Shown: positions 36,423-43,897, counted from the first letter of the stretch. The stretch: DNA of 44,478 bases from Pseudonocardiaceae bacterium (GCA_009379815.1 WHSY01000017.1:30414-74891), one strand, 5' to 3'. Notes: generated by a model not told the origin, from the sequence alone. Made by a program: numbers and translations.

Positions 36423-36868
36423 GGGTCACCGCCGCCGCTTGCCTCGCTGCGCTCGGCTCGTGAGTGGCGATACGAGCCGGGGCTCGTATCGCCACTCACG
36501 AGGCCGAAGGCCATGGGCAGCAGATCGCGCATCGCGAGCACGCCACGCGGTGTGTCCACCAGGCAGTCGGGGCCGCCGAGCTCGACGAGCAGCTGGCGGC
36601 AGCGGCCGCAGGGCATCAACAGCGACCCGCCACCCGAGCGGCATGCCACCGCGACGAACCGACCGCCGCCGGTCAGCCGCAACTGCCCGGCCAGGGTGCA
36701 CTCGGCACACAGCGACAGCCCGTACGAGGCGTTCTCGACGTTGCATCCGGTCACCACTCGCCCGTCGTCGCACACCGCCCCAGCGCCCACCTGCAGGCCG
36801 GAGTACGGGCAGTAGGCGTGTGCAGCGGCGTCGATCGCCGCCGCACGCAACGAGTCCCAGTCGATCAT
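36419..36868 (-). CDS. cdd: Cytidine deaminase with repeat-encoded C-terminal tail
   Basis: This 149-residue protein is a tetrameric-type cytidine deaminase: YCPYSGLQVGAGAV, the zinc site NASYGLSLCAECT (Cys and catalytic Glu) and PCGRCRQLLVELG with the two further zinc Cys residues. The fold ends at DLLPMAFG. The last about 26 residues (LVSGDTSPGSYRHSRAERSEASGGGDP) are encoded by a dispersed palindrome and adjoining REP-like bases and are not family sequence, so the natural stop was displaced. The frame continues into the overlap with deoA. The region of its start codon is duplicated. GGGGGTGATCG precedes ATG 36868; the RBS is weak. Confidence 0.95.
   Translation of the reverse strand: MIDWDSLRAAAIDAAAHAYCPYSGLQVGAGAVCDDGRVVTGCNVENASYGLSLCAECTLAGQLRLTGGGRFVAVACRSGGGSLLMPCGRCRQLLVELGGPDCLVDTPRGVLAMRDLLPMAFGLVSGDTSPGSYRHSRAERSEASGGGDP
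36457..36502. repeat. Dispersed palindromic element, copy 2
   Basis: Two perfect 22-nt arms (36457-36478 and 36481-36502) flank a 2-nt spacer and share the core gtgagtggcgatacgag with copy 1 (5706-5747). This copy lies inside the 3' end of cdd and encodes its extra tail. The adjoining gcctcgctgcgctcgg (36441-36456) also looks REP-like. Confidence 0.92.
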
Positions 36869-36896
36869 CGATCACCCCCGATCATCGATCACCCCC
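36863..36896. repeat. 17-bp tandem duplication at the cdd start
   Basis: Bases 36863-36879 and 36880-36896 are identical (gatcatcgatcaccccc). Each unit carries an ATG preceded by GGGGGTGATCG on the minus strand. The upstream ATG opens a six-codon frame (MIGGDR) whose TGA overlaps the true cdd ATG, giving a coupled mini-leader. Confidence 0.85.
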
Positions 36897-36993
36897 GTCG
36901 TCGAAGGTAGCCGGTCACGGCGCGACAACGGGTATCACCCGATCGAGCCGTCCGGGCTGCACGACTCGTACGCCACGCTGCGTTGCACCCGCG

Positions 36994-36999
36994 TAGCCT
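36994..36999 (+). promoter_or_regulatory. Putative -10 box (TAGCCT) of dacB
   Basis: TAGCCT ends 9 nt before ATG 37009 and no Shine-Dalgarno site is visible. Confidence 0.4.
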
Positions 37000-37008
37000 G
37001 CTGTCCCG

Positions 37009-38289
37009 ATGCGCCGACCCTGCCGACCTGCCGCGGCCGCACTGGCCGCCGCGGTGGCGGGCACCGCGTTGCTCGGGGCGGTGGCGCCGGCGGCGCACGC
37101 CCAGCCGGTACCACCGCCGCCTCCGGTGATCACGCCCGACACCTCGGGCTGTCCCGCTCGCACCGCACCGCCGCCGCCGGTCGACACCTCCGAGGTTGCC
37201 GCACCGGATGCGGCGGCGCCCGAACCGCTACCGGTGCCGGACGAGCCCGTCGGCGGTGAGCGGATGGGGGAGTGCGGGGCTGTGCTGCCCGCGGGCGCGC
37301 CGCCGTTGCCCGACGGCATCACGGCGACGTCCTGGCTGGTGGCCGACCTGGACACCGGAGCGGTGCTGGCCGCCAAGGACCCACACGGCCGGCACCGTCC
37401 GGCATCGACGATCAAGCTGCTCACCGCGCTGGTGGCCGTCGAGCAGTTGCCGCTCGACCGCGTCGTCACCGCGACCAGGGCCGACGCGGCCGTCGAGGGC
37501 AGCAGTGCGGGGATCGGACCGGGCGGGCGCTACACCGTCCGCCAGCTGCTCGCCGGGCTGCTGCTGGCCTCGGGCAACGACACCGCACACGCACTGGCCC
37601 GCGTGATGGGCGGGGTTGCACCGACACTCGCGGCGATGAACACGCGCGCCCGCGCGCTGGGCGCCACCGACACCCGCGCCGCCAGCCCGTCCGGGCTCGA
37701 CGGTCCCGGCATGAGTACCTCGGCCTACGACCTCGCGCTGATCTTCCGCGAGGTGATGCAGCAGCCGGTGCTCGCCACGCTGTTGCAGACCGAGCAGGTC
37801 ACGTTCCCCGGCTTCGGCGGGCGCCCCGGCTATGTGATCGGCAACGACAACAGGCTGCTGTACAACTACCCGGGCGCGCTGGGCGGCAAGACCGGATTCA
37901 CCGACAACGCGCGCCACACCTACGTCGGCGCCGCCGAGCGCGGCGGGCACCGTCTCGTGGCGGTGCTGCTGCGCGCCGAGCAGCAGCCGATACCGACCTG
38001 GGAGCAGGCGGCGTGGCTGCTCCAGTACGGGTACGCGCTGGGATCGAACGCGCCGGTCGGCCGGCTGGTGACCGGCCCACCCGAGCCCGATACCGTCACG
38101 CCGACGGCCGAGCCGACCACCACCACCACCGACGTCGCCGCCGACGACGTCGCGGCAGGCCCTGGCCCCCGGCCCAACGCGCAGCCCGCCACCAGCGCCA
38201 TCGTCGGATGGGCGATCGCCGGTACGGCCCTGCTGGTCGGTGGCCTGCTCGGGCTGGCGCTCGGCCTGCGTCGCACCCACAGGACCTGA
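37009..38289 (+). CDS. dacB: D-alanyl-D-alanine carboxypeptidase (S11 family, low-mass PBP)
   Basis: This exported penicillin-binding protein trims the terminal D-Ala from peptidoglycan stem peptides. The 426-residue protein has a signal peptide (residues 1-31, ending AAHA), a Pro/Ala-rich linker (to about 95), and an S11 transpeptidase-type domain. The motifs are STIK (about residues 133-136), SGN in LLASGNDTAHALAR and KTG in LGGKTGFTDNARHTY. It ends in a thr-rich linker and one C-terminal membrane helix (about 397-420) with a basic LRRTHR tail, so it is anchored on the outer face of the membrane. It resembles mycobacterial DacB1 (Rv3330), which lies further from cdd there. Confidence 0.94.
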   Translation: MRRPCRPAAAALAAAVAGTALLGAVAPAAHAQPVPPPPPVITPDTSGCPARTAPPPPVDTSEVAAPDAAAPEPLPVPDEPVGGERMGECGAVLPAGAPPLPDGITATSWLVADLDTGAVLAAKDPHGRHRPASTIKLLTALVAVEQLPLDRVVTATRADAAVEGSSAGIGPGGRYTVRQLLAGLLLASGNDTAHALARVMGGVAPTLAAMNTRARALGATDTRAASPSGLDGPGMSTSAYDLALIFREVMQQPVLATLLQTEQVTFPGFGGRPGYVIGNDNRLLYNYPGALGGKTGFTDNARHTYVGAAERGGHRLVAVLLRAEQQPIPTWEQAAWLLQYGYALGSNAPVGRLVTGPPEPDTVTPTAEPTTTTTDVAADDVAAGPGPRPNAQPATSAIVGWAIAGTALLVGGLLGLALGLRRTHRT

Positions 38290-38347
38290 GCGCGCCCACT
38301 GCTGCGTCACCGCCGCGAGGTGGAGCGTGGGTACATCCCTTCGATCC

Positions 38348-39097
38348 TCACCGTCGCGGCCGGTCCCCGAGCTCGCGGACGCCGCTGCCAGCCCGCCGCC
38401 ACATCAGCACGCCCACGGTGAACATCCATACATCGAGGAGAAACACGGAGAGCACGAAGAGCTGGATCGGGGGGAAGCCGAGCCCGACGAAGTGGGTGGT
38501 TCCGACAACGAACGCGACCGCGCCGGCGACCGTGCCAAGCCAGCCCAGCCAGGACGGGTAGTTGCTGCTGAAGACCATAGCCACGCCGAAGAGGAGGAAG
38601 GGCAAACCCAGAAACAGGGCCACGTAGAGGGGGAATCCACCACCGGTCATCAACAGCACGAGATCGCCGCGCTCGAGCAGTCGCTCGCGCTCTGCTCCCG
38701 CCGCTGCAGCCCAGGCAGCGGCCACCTCCTCGAGCGCCGGCCCGTCGATGCGGTAGTGAACGGCCAGCAGGGTGGCCCCGATCACGGCGCTGGCCGAGCC
38801 GAGTTGGCCCAGCGCCCAGGAGGTGCCATCAACGAGCGATGAGGCGAGTGCGACCAAGCCTCCCACCCATAGCAGCGAGCACAGAATGATGCCCATGTGC
38901 AGCATCGACAACGGCTTCTCGGCGACCCACGCGAGGGCCGACTCAGCCGTCTCGTCGGGTAGATCACCATGCGCCAAGAAGAATGCCAGGTAACCGAGTG
39001 TCCCGGCGATCGCGCACACGGCGCCGATTCGCAACAACGCGTTGCGCTGTTCGTCCGTCGATGGGCTCATCATGGATTGATCCTGTCGTGCGCTCAT
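38348..39097 (-). CDS. Polytopic membrane protein (DUF4386-like), third gene of an ArsR operon
   Basis: This 249-residue protein has about six or seven hydrophobic helices: IGAVCAIAGTLGYLAFFLAHG, MGIILCSLLWVGGLVALASSL, GSASAVIGATLLAVH, GGFPLYVALFLGLPFLLFGVAMVF, WLGTVAGAVAFVVGTTHFVGLGF and IQLFVLSVFLLDVWMFTVGVLM. An Ala/Glu-rich polar loop lies in the middle. It resembles the DUF4386 group of membrane proteins, but I am not certain and no function is known. ATG 39097 is chosen because it overlaps the upstream stop (ATGA). An in-frame ATG at 39073 is an alternative. It is convergent with dacB. Codon use is a little less GC-biased than in the neighbours, which suggests acquisition. Confidence 0.75.
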   Translation of the reverse strand: MSARQDQSMMSPSTDEQRNALLRIGAVCAIAGTLGYLAFFLAHGDLPDETAESALAWVAEKPLSMLHMGIILCSLLWVGGLVALASSLVDGTSWALGQLGSASAVIGATLLAVHYRIDGPALEEVAAAWAAAAGAERERLLERGDLVLLMTGGGFPLYVALFLGLPFLLFGVAMVFSSNYPSWLGWLGTVAGAVAFVVGTTHFVGLGFPPIQLFVLSVFLLDVWMFTVGVLMWRRAGSGVRELGDRPRR

Positions 39098-39348
39098 TCG
39101 ACTTCGCGCAGCAGCTTTTCCATGGCCGCCACGCGCTGTCGCACTTCGGTCAGCTCTCCGGTTGCCCTGCTCAGGTCATCGGCGATGCTGCGCTGTGCCT
39201 CGGTCGCCTGCTCGGCGAGCTTCTGGTATGCCTCCTCGCGCCTCGCCGAGACCTTGGCGCGCGCGATCGAGAACACCTGCCAGATCACCACCACCACGAC
39301 CAGGGTGATCAACCCGAGGAGGACGAGCGCGAAAATGTCCCCCGTCAT
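39094..39348 (-). CDS. Small membrane protein with coiled coil (PspB-like architecture)
   Basis: This 84-residue protein has one N-terminal membrane helix (about residues 5-27, IFALVLLGLITLVVVVVIWQVF) followed by a coiled coil to the end (AYQKLAEQATEAQRSIADDLSRAT..EVRQRVAAMEKLLREVE). The layout and the final R-I/V-x-A-M/L-E-x-I/L-L segment recall phage shock protein B, a short membrane regulator, but sequence identity is not strong enough to name it. Both ends overlap neighbours (ATGA on each side), so it is translated with the regulator and the polytopic membrane protein. The likely role is a membrane partner or sensor; this is inference. Confidence 0.72.
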   Translation of the reverse strand: MTGDIFALVLLGLITLVVVVVIWQVFSIARAKVSARREEAYQKLAEQATEAQRSIADDLSRATGELTEVRQRVAAMEKLLREVE

Positions 39349-39707
39349 TGCTGCTGCTCCCTTCCGCGCTGCCCGCCGGGAGGTTCAGCGGAAAGCGTCC
39401 GTGCCGCCTCCGCGACCGTTTCCGGGGTCAGGGCAAGCGCGAATGACGTCACCTCGAAGTACTTCATCGCCTTCCCATCCTCCGACAGTTCCAGGTTTCC
39501 CGACACCAGCCTCGCGGCCTCGAGGCGCTGCAGGTGCATGTGCAGCAGCGGCCGGCTGATGCCGATCTCGCGGGCCAGCCCGCTGACGTAGTTCCGGCCG
39601 CCAGCGAGTGCCGCGACGATGCGCAGCCGGTGCGGGTTGGCCAGCGCCGACAGCGCCCGGAGCAACTCGTCGCCGGGTGAAGCCGAGTGATCGGTCTTAG
39701 CTTTCAT
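39345..39707 (-). CDS. ArsR-type winged helix transcriptional regulator
   Basis: This 120-residue protein is a winged helix-turn-helix regulator: LLRALSALANPHRLRIVAALAGG, the recognition helix REIGISRPLLHMHLQRLEAARLV, then the wing LSEDGKAMKYFEVTSF. It lacks the metal-binding Cys pair of ArsR/SmtB metalloregulators, so it probably senses another cue or acts through the membrane partner encoded downstream. It is first in a three-gene operon with ATGA overlaps. An inverted repeat at 39708-39727 directly abuts its start codon and is a likely autoregulatory operator. The unusually AT-rich start region stands out from the surrounding DNA. Confidence 0.85.
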   Translation of the reverse strand: MKAKTDHSASPGDELLRALSALANPHRLRIVAALAGGRNYVSGLAREIGISRPLLHMHLQRLEAARLVSGNLELSEDGKAMKYFEVTSFALALTPETVAEAARTLSAEPPGGQRGREQQQ

Positions 39708-39727
39708 ATGTAATGATATTCTTACAT
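39708..39727 (-). promoter_or_regulatory. Inverted repeat operator of the ArsR operon
   Basis: ATGTAA (39708-39713) and TTACAT (39722-39727) form a 6-bp inverted repeat with an 8-nt AT-rich spacer. It sits immediately upstream of the regulator's ATG on the minus strand, in the most AT-rich spot of the window. It would block transcription if bound. Bases 39728-39840 hold no gene apart from a possible 19-codon relic. Confidence 0.6.
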
Positions 39728-39840
39728 GAGAAAACTACGCCTGTCCAGGCTAGGTCGAGTTCGAGGGCAAGCTGGACGAGGCGGCCAGGGTGCTGTCGGT
39801 CCGAGAGGGCTGAAGGTCGCCGACGCGGTGCCGCCGTCCT

Positions 39841-40656
39841 TCAGACCCCGATCGCGTGGACGAGCGCCTTCGAGATCTTTGCCGCGCCGCGCCGCACGCT
39901 CGCGAGCACCATCTCCTTGCGCGGGCCGAGTACGCGGTGGGTGGGACCGACGACGGAGACCGCAGCGATCGCCATCCGGGACCCGCCCCGCTCCACGAGC
40001 ACAGGGGCAGCCAGCGAGGAGAAGCCCGGCTCCACCTCCTCCCGCGACGTCACCCAGCCCTGTGTCCTGGCCTGGCGCAGCAGCTGCTGATAGCGCTCCG
40101 GATCCACGATGGTGAACGGGGTGTAACGCGGTAGGCCCCCCTCCAGCACCGCCCTGGCCAGCACCGGGTTGAACGCCGCCATCACTCGCCCCGCACTCGA
40201 CGAGTGCGCCGAGGTGCGACGGTAGTACCCGTTGTGGAAGCGCGAGCCCTCGTTGACGATCTCCATGCGGTCGACGTAGAGCACGTCGGAGCCGACCGGG
40301 ATGCCGAGCTGCACCGTCTCCCGCAGCGAGTCGCGCAACTCGCAGAGCACCGGCAGCGCGACCTCGCGCAGGGTCAGCCGGTTGACCGCGATCTGGCCGT
40401 ACTCGAACAGCTTGAGACCCAGCCGGTAGCGCCCTCCGCGGGACCGCTCGAGCAGGCCACCCGCCGCCAGCGCGGCCAGCATCCGGGATGCGGTGCTCTT
40501 GGCGACACCGATCTCACGGGCCACCTGGGTGGCACCGAGCTGCGGTTCGGTGGCGAAGCAGTCGAGCACTCGCACCGCGATGGACACCGACCGCAACGGC
40601 GTGTCGTCGTGGTCAGCCAGGTGCGTCGTCTCGTCCGACGCGGCAGCGGCCCTCAT
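39841..40656 (-). CDS. IclR family transcriptional regulator
   Basis: This 271-residue protein has an IclR N-terminal winged helix (SIAVRVLDCFATEPQLGATQVAREIGVAKSTASRMLAAL, wing GGRYRLGLKLFEYG) and an effector-binding domain with SSSAGRVMAAFNP and EEVEPGFSSLAAPV. GGGAGG with a normal spacing defines ATG 40656; a longer reading into the divergent gene is not needed. IclR proteins bind aromatic or carboxylic-acid effectors and control nearby catabolic genes. It is divergent from the operon beginning at 40855, and the 198-bp gap contains repeats that may be its sites. A second IclR gene lies in that operon. Confidence 0.92.
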   Translation of the reverse strand: MRAAAASDETTHLADHDDTPLRSVSIAVRVLDCFATEPQLGATQVAREIGVAKSTASRMLAALAAGGLLERSRGGRYRLGLKLFEYGQIAVNRLTLREVALPVLCELRDSLRETVQLGIPVGSDVLYVDRMEIVNEGSRFHNGYYRRTSAHSSSAGRVMAAFNPVLARAVLEGGLPRYTPFTIVDPERYQQLLRQARTQGWVTSREEVEPGFSSLAAPVLVERGGSRMAIAAVSVVGPTHRVLGPRKEMVLASVRRGAAKISKALVHAIGV

Positions 40657-40765
40657 GTCACGGACCTCCCGATCGTCGACGGCACCTGGCGGGCCTGTCG
40701 GCCTCCCGGCGGTGTGCTTGACGGCACGACCGTAGCCCCCTAACGTTCCAGATGTAAGACCTATC

Positions 40766-40782
40766 GTTCCGCTCGCAGGAAC
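40766..40782. promoter_or_regulatory. Possible IclR operator, GTTCC-N7-GGAAC
   Basis: GTTCC (40766-40770) and GGAAC (40778-40782) form an inverted repeat with a 7-nt spacer in the gap between the divergent IclR gene and the catabolic operon. A further GTTCC lies at 40745. These are candidate binding sites for one or both IclR proteins. Confidence 0.4.
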
Positions 40783-40821
40783 ACCGAAATCAGCGAAGAT
40801 CAACGTAGCGAACACCGAAAT
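40779..40821. repeat. Direct repeat GAACACCGAAAT, two copies 31 bp apart
   Basis: The 12-mer occurs exactly at 40779-40790 and 40810-40821. The 31-bp period is about three turns of DNA, which places the copies on the same face, as expected for a regulator binding as two dimers. The first copy overlaps the GTTCC-N7-GGAAC inverted repeat. Confidence 0.6.
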
Positions 40822-40854
40822 GACGAAACACCCAGGGACCAGAGCGCGAGGGCC

Positions 40855-41553
40855 ATGGCTGATCCGGAGGAGATGCGCCACGCGGTTGCCCGCTACGTCG
40901 AGGAGATTCACCGCACGTACCTGGACCAGGCCGCCACGTTCCCTCCCGGGACACGGGGACGGATGCCGTTGATCGCCGCGGGCGACTTCCGGGTGGTCGC
41001 CGTCGGCACCCGCAACCTGCATATCCTGGCTACCACCGAGCCGCTGGGCCCGGTGCGCGGTCAGGAGGTCGAGCTCGCCGGGGCGCGCGACGGCCTGTCC
41101 TGGACGTTGCGGTTCTACGACCCGGTGGTGATCCCGGCGCTGGGCCTGATCGACGAGACCGAGGAGCCCGCCTTCACCGAGATCCGCCACGCGCTGGGCG
41201 TCAGCACCGTGCTCTATCACCTGGTTGCCCAGCCCGGCTCCGGTCTGTCAGCCCACCAGGCCGCGCACGTCGGCGCGGGCCTGGCCAACGGTGACTCCTC
41301 GGTCGCGCGGGACTTCGAGACGATCCGGCACCGCTGCCGCGGTCGCGAGGACCTCGTCGACGAGATGGCAGGTGCCGCGGTCGCCGGACTGCACCGCGCG
41401 CAGGCGCTGCTGGCCACGACCATCGCGCCTCGCGACACCACGCTGGCCGAGTTCGCGACACAGCCACGGCCGGACCTCGACGCGGTTCGCCGCGCCCTGC
41501 TGGCCAGCGTCGGCGGCCGCACCCAGTGGACCCCCTCCGAGGACGACACGTGA
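40855..41553 (+). CDS. Unrecognised protein, first gene of the catabolic operon
   Basis: This 232-residue soluble protein has no motif I can name. It has an N-terminal helical segment (MRHAVARYVEEIHRTYLDQAATF), a beta-rich part with ARGRMPLIAAGDFRVVAVGTRNLHILATTEPL, and a long C-terminal helical half with HQAAHVGAGLANGDSSVARDFETIRHRCRGREDLVDEMAGAA. Several His, Glu and Asp residues are spread in the helices, but no known metal site can be read. A gcgcgaggg site precedes ATG 40855. Its stop overlaps the GTG of the IclR gene (GTGA), so it is translated with the pathway regulator, hydratase and decarboxylase. It may be an unknown enzyme or accessory protein of the same pathway. Confidence 0.75.
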   Translation: MADPEEMRHAVARYVEEIHRTYLDQAATFPPGTRGRMPLIAAGDFRVVAVGTRNLHILATTEPLGPVRGQEVELAGARDGLSWTLRFYDPVVIPALGLIDETEEPAFTEIRHALGVSTVLYHLVAQPGSGLSAHQAAHVGAGLANGDSSVARDFETIRHRCRGREDLVDEMAGAAVAGLHRAQALLATTIAPRDTTLAEFATQPRPDLDAVRRALLASVGGRTQWTPSEDDT

Positions 41554-42341
41554 CCGCCGACGGGACGCTGTCGTCGGTGCGCAACTCCGCGCGGCTGCTC
41601 AAGGCCTTCCTCACCCGCGAGGAGGAGCTGGGGGTCTCCGAGCTCGGGCGGCGGCTCGGGCTGGCCAAGAGCAACGTGCACCGGCTGTTGACGACCCTGG
41701 TCGCCGAAGGGCTCATCGAGCGCGATCCCCACTCCGGCGGCTACCGGCTCGGGATCGTCGTCTTCGAACTCGGCGAGGCGGTGCGGGTGCACCTGGACCT
41801 GCACGCCGCCGCCGGTCCGGTGCTCGCCCGGCTGCGCGAGGAGACCCACGAGTCCTCGCAGATCGGGGTACTCGACGGTGACGAGGTCGTCTACGTCGAC
41901 CGGCTGGAGAGCGCGCACACGCTACGGCTGTTCACCGAGACCGGGCGCCGGGTACCGGTGCACTGCACCAGCTCGGGCAAGGTGCTGCTCGCCTACCGCC
42001 CCGAAGACGAGCGGGAGGCGTTCCTGGCCCGCGCCGCGCTGCCCGCGCTGACCCCGCACACCATCACCGACGCCGACGCGCTGCGCAATGAGCTGCTCCG
42101 GGTCCGTGCCCGGGGCTGGGCCGAGGCGGTCAACGAACGCGAGGTCGGGGTGGCTTCGATCGCGGCACCGATCCGCGATGTGCACGGCGACGTCGTCGCC
42201 GCGATCAGCATCGGCAGCCCGCTGGCCCGCTTCGGGGCCGCCGCCCGGCGCAGGCAGTCCCGCGCCGTCGTCGAGGCGGGTGAGGCCGTGTCGAGACGTC
42301 TGGGCTGGTCGCCTGAGACCGGCCTCGGGAAGGAGAGCTGA
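41550..42341 (+). CDS. IclR family transcriptional regulator within the catabolic operon
   Basis: This 263-residue protein has the IclR helix-turn-helix (SVRNSARLLKAFLTREEELGVSELGRRLGLAKSNVHRLLTTLVAEG) and effector domain (CTSSGKVLLAYRPEDE, NEREVGVASIAAPI). GTG 41550 overlaps the stop of the unrecognised gene. Its own stop directly precedes the hydratase ATG (TGAATG). A regulator inside the operon it probably controls is common in meta-cleavage loci. It differs clearly from the other IclR protein at 39841-40656, so the locus may answer to two signals. Confidence 0.92.
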   Translation: MTADGTLSSVRNSARLLKAFLTREEELGVSELGRRLGLAKSNVHRLLTTLVAEGLIERDPHSGGYRLGIVVFELGEAVRVHLDLHAAAGPVLARLREETHESSQIGVLDGDEVVYVDRLESAHTLRLFTETGRRVPVHCTSSGKVLLAYRPEDEREAFLARAALPALTPHTITDADALRNELLRVRARGWAEAVNEREVGVASIAAPIRDVHGDVVAAISIGSPLARFGAAARRRQSRAVVEAGEAVSRRLGWSPETGLGKES

Positions 42342-43139
42342 ATGCCGCTGGCGCACGCACCGGAGAAGGCCCGCGCGCTCTACGAGGCGCGCCGGACGCG
42401 GGTACCGATCCCCCCGTTCACCGACGACGACCCCTCGCTGGGCGCCGCCGACGGCTACGCGGTGCAGCAGGAGCTGACCCGGCTGCTGCTGGCCGACGGT
42501 GATCGGATCATCGGTTACAAGGCGGGCATCACGTCCAAGCCGATGCAACGCTTGATCGGGGTGGACACCCCGGACTACGGACCGGTACTGGGCTCGACGA
42601 TCTACGGCGACGGCGCCGAGATCGCGCTGACGTCGTTCCTGCAGCCCAAGATCGAGGCGGAGATCGTCTACGTGCTCGGTTCGGAGCTCGCGGGTCCGGG
42701 TGTGACGGCGGCCGACGCCTGCCGCGCCACCGCCGGTGTCGCCGCCGCGATGGAGATCGTCGACTCCCGGATCGCGGACTGGCGCATCAAGCTCGCCGAC
42801 ACGGTCGCCGACCTCGCCTCCAACGGCGCCGTCGCCACCTCGTCCCGGGTGGTCCCACTCGCCGGGCTCGACGCCCGGCTGGTGGGCATGACCCTGACCC
42901 GCAACGGCGAGCTGGTAGACACCGGCGCCGGTGCGGCCGCCCTCGGCGACCCGGCTGCCGTCGTGGCGTGGCTGGCGAACACGCTCGGCGAGCAGGGCAT
43001 CACGCTGGCGCCGGGGCACCTGGTGATGACCGGTGCGCTGCACGCCGCCGTGCCGATGGCGGCGGGCGACGTCTTCCGCGCCGAGTTCGACCACCTGGGG
43101 CCGATCACCGTCCGCATCACCGAAGGGAGCGCCGGATGA
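42342..43139 (+). CDS. 2-hydroxypenta-2,4-dienoate hydratase-like enzyme (MhpD/DmpE family)
   Basis: This 265-residue protein belongs to the fumarylacetoacetase-like hydratase/decarboxylase superfamily. The metal-binding residues are present: KIEAEIVYVL (Glu 105 and 107) and MEIVDSRI (Glu 138), as in MhpD. IGYKAGITSKPMQRLIGVDTPDYG and the SRIADWRIKLADTVADLAS stretch match hydratases (DmpE/MhpD type) better than decarboxylases. It would hydrate 2-hydroxypenta-2,4-dienoate to 4-hydroxy-2-oxovalerate in the lower meta-cleavage pathway. ggaaggagag before ATG 42342 is a good ribosome-binding site, and the stop overlaps the next ATG (ATGA). Confidence 0.88.
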   Translation: MPLAHAPEKARALYEARRTRVPIPPFTDDDPSLGAADGYAVQQELTRLLLADGDRIIGYKAGITSKPMQRLIGVDTPDYGPVLGSTIYGDGAEIALTSFLQPKIEAEIVYVLGSELAGPGVTAADACRATAGVAAAMEIVDSRIADWRIKLADTVADLASNGAVATSSRVVPLAGLDARLVGMTLTRNGELVDTGAGAAALGDPAAVVAWLANTLGEQGITLAPGHLVMTGALHAAVPMAAGDVFRAEFDHLGPITVRITEGSAG

Positions 43140-43897
43140 CCTCGCTGACGGAGCTGGCGGCGCGGCTGTCCAAGGCGGTCGCCGACCGGGCCGCGATCGA
43201 GCCGCTGTCCGACGAGGTGCCCGGCCTCGACGTCGAGACGGGCTACGCCGTGCAGGCGATGCTGCGCGAGCAGGCCGGTCCCACGGTGGGTTGGAAGCTC
43301 GGGGTGACGTCGCGGGCCAAGCAGGCGCAGGTGGGAGTGCACGAGCCGGTCCGCGGCTTCCTGTCCGGCGCCTCGGCGCTCGATCTCGGGGAGCCGCTGG
43401 CCACCGCGCAGCTGATCCAGCCGCGCTGCGAGCCGGAGATCGTGTTCGTGCTGGGCCGCGATCTGGCCGGTCCTTCGGTCACGGCCGCCGACGTGCTCGC
43501 GGCGACGTTCGGGGTCGCGGTCGGCATCGAGGTGCTCGACTCCCGCTACCGCGACTACCGCTTCACCATGCCCGACGTGGTCGCCGACAACACCTCGGCG
43601 GGCCGGTTCGTGGTCGGCGCGCCGGTGGGCCCGGCCGGGATCGACCTGCGGCTCGTCGGCGTGGTGCTCGAGCACAACGGCGAGGTCGTCGCGACGGCAT
43701 CGGGTGCGGCGTCGCTCGGGCACCCCGCGGCCGCGGTTGCCTGGCTGGTACGCAACCTCGCCGCGCAGGGCGAGGGACTGCGAGCCGGTGAGGTGGTGCT
43801 CTCCGGTGGGCTCACCGCCGCCGTGGCGGTGGCCCCGGGCGACGTCGTAGTGGCGTCGATCGACCGGCTCGGCAGCGTCGAGCTCGCCTGCCGCTGA
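43136..43897 (+). CDS. 4-oxalocrotonate decarboxylase-like enzyme (DmpH/XylI family)
   Basis: This 253-residue paralogue of the preceding enzyme has the metal-ligand Glu residues in RCEPEIVFVL (99 and 101) and IEVLDSRY (132). VGWKLGVTSRAKQAQVGVHEPVRGF and YRDYRFTMPDVVADNTSAGRFV fit the 4-oxalocrotonate decarboxylase (DmpH/XylI) branch best. It would decarboxylate 2-oxohex-3-enedioate to 2-hydroxypentadienoate for the hydratase encoded just upstream, and DmpE-DmpH pairs are known to form a complex. ATG 43136 overlaps the hydratase stop. Its own stop overlaps the next ATG (TGATG). Aldolase, dioxygenase and aldehyde dehydrogenase genes of the pathway are not seen. Confidence 0.86.
   Translation: MTSLTELAARLSKAVADRAAIEPLSDEVPGLDVETGYAVQAMLREQAGPTVGWKLGVTSRAKQAQVGVHEPVRGFLSGASALDLGEPLATAQLIQPRCEPEIVFVLGRDLAGPSVTAADVLAATFGVAVGIEVLDSRYRDYRFTMPDVVADNTSAGRFVVGAPVGPAGIDLRLVGVVLEHNGEVVATASGAASLGHPAAAVAWLVRNLAAQGEGLRAGEVVLSGGLTAAVAVAPGDVVVASIDRLGSVELACR

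Noticed and set aside
39754-39813. Nineteen-codon frame VEFEGKLDEAARVLSVREG in the gap before the IclR gene
   Set aside because: It reads like a protein end but has no start, no ribosome-binding site and no recognisable family; it may be a relic or chance.
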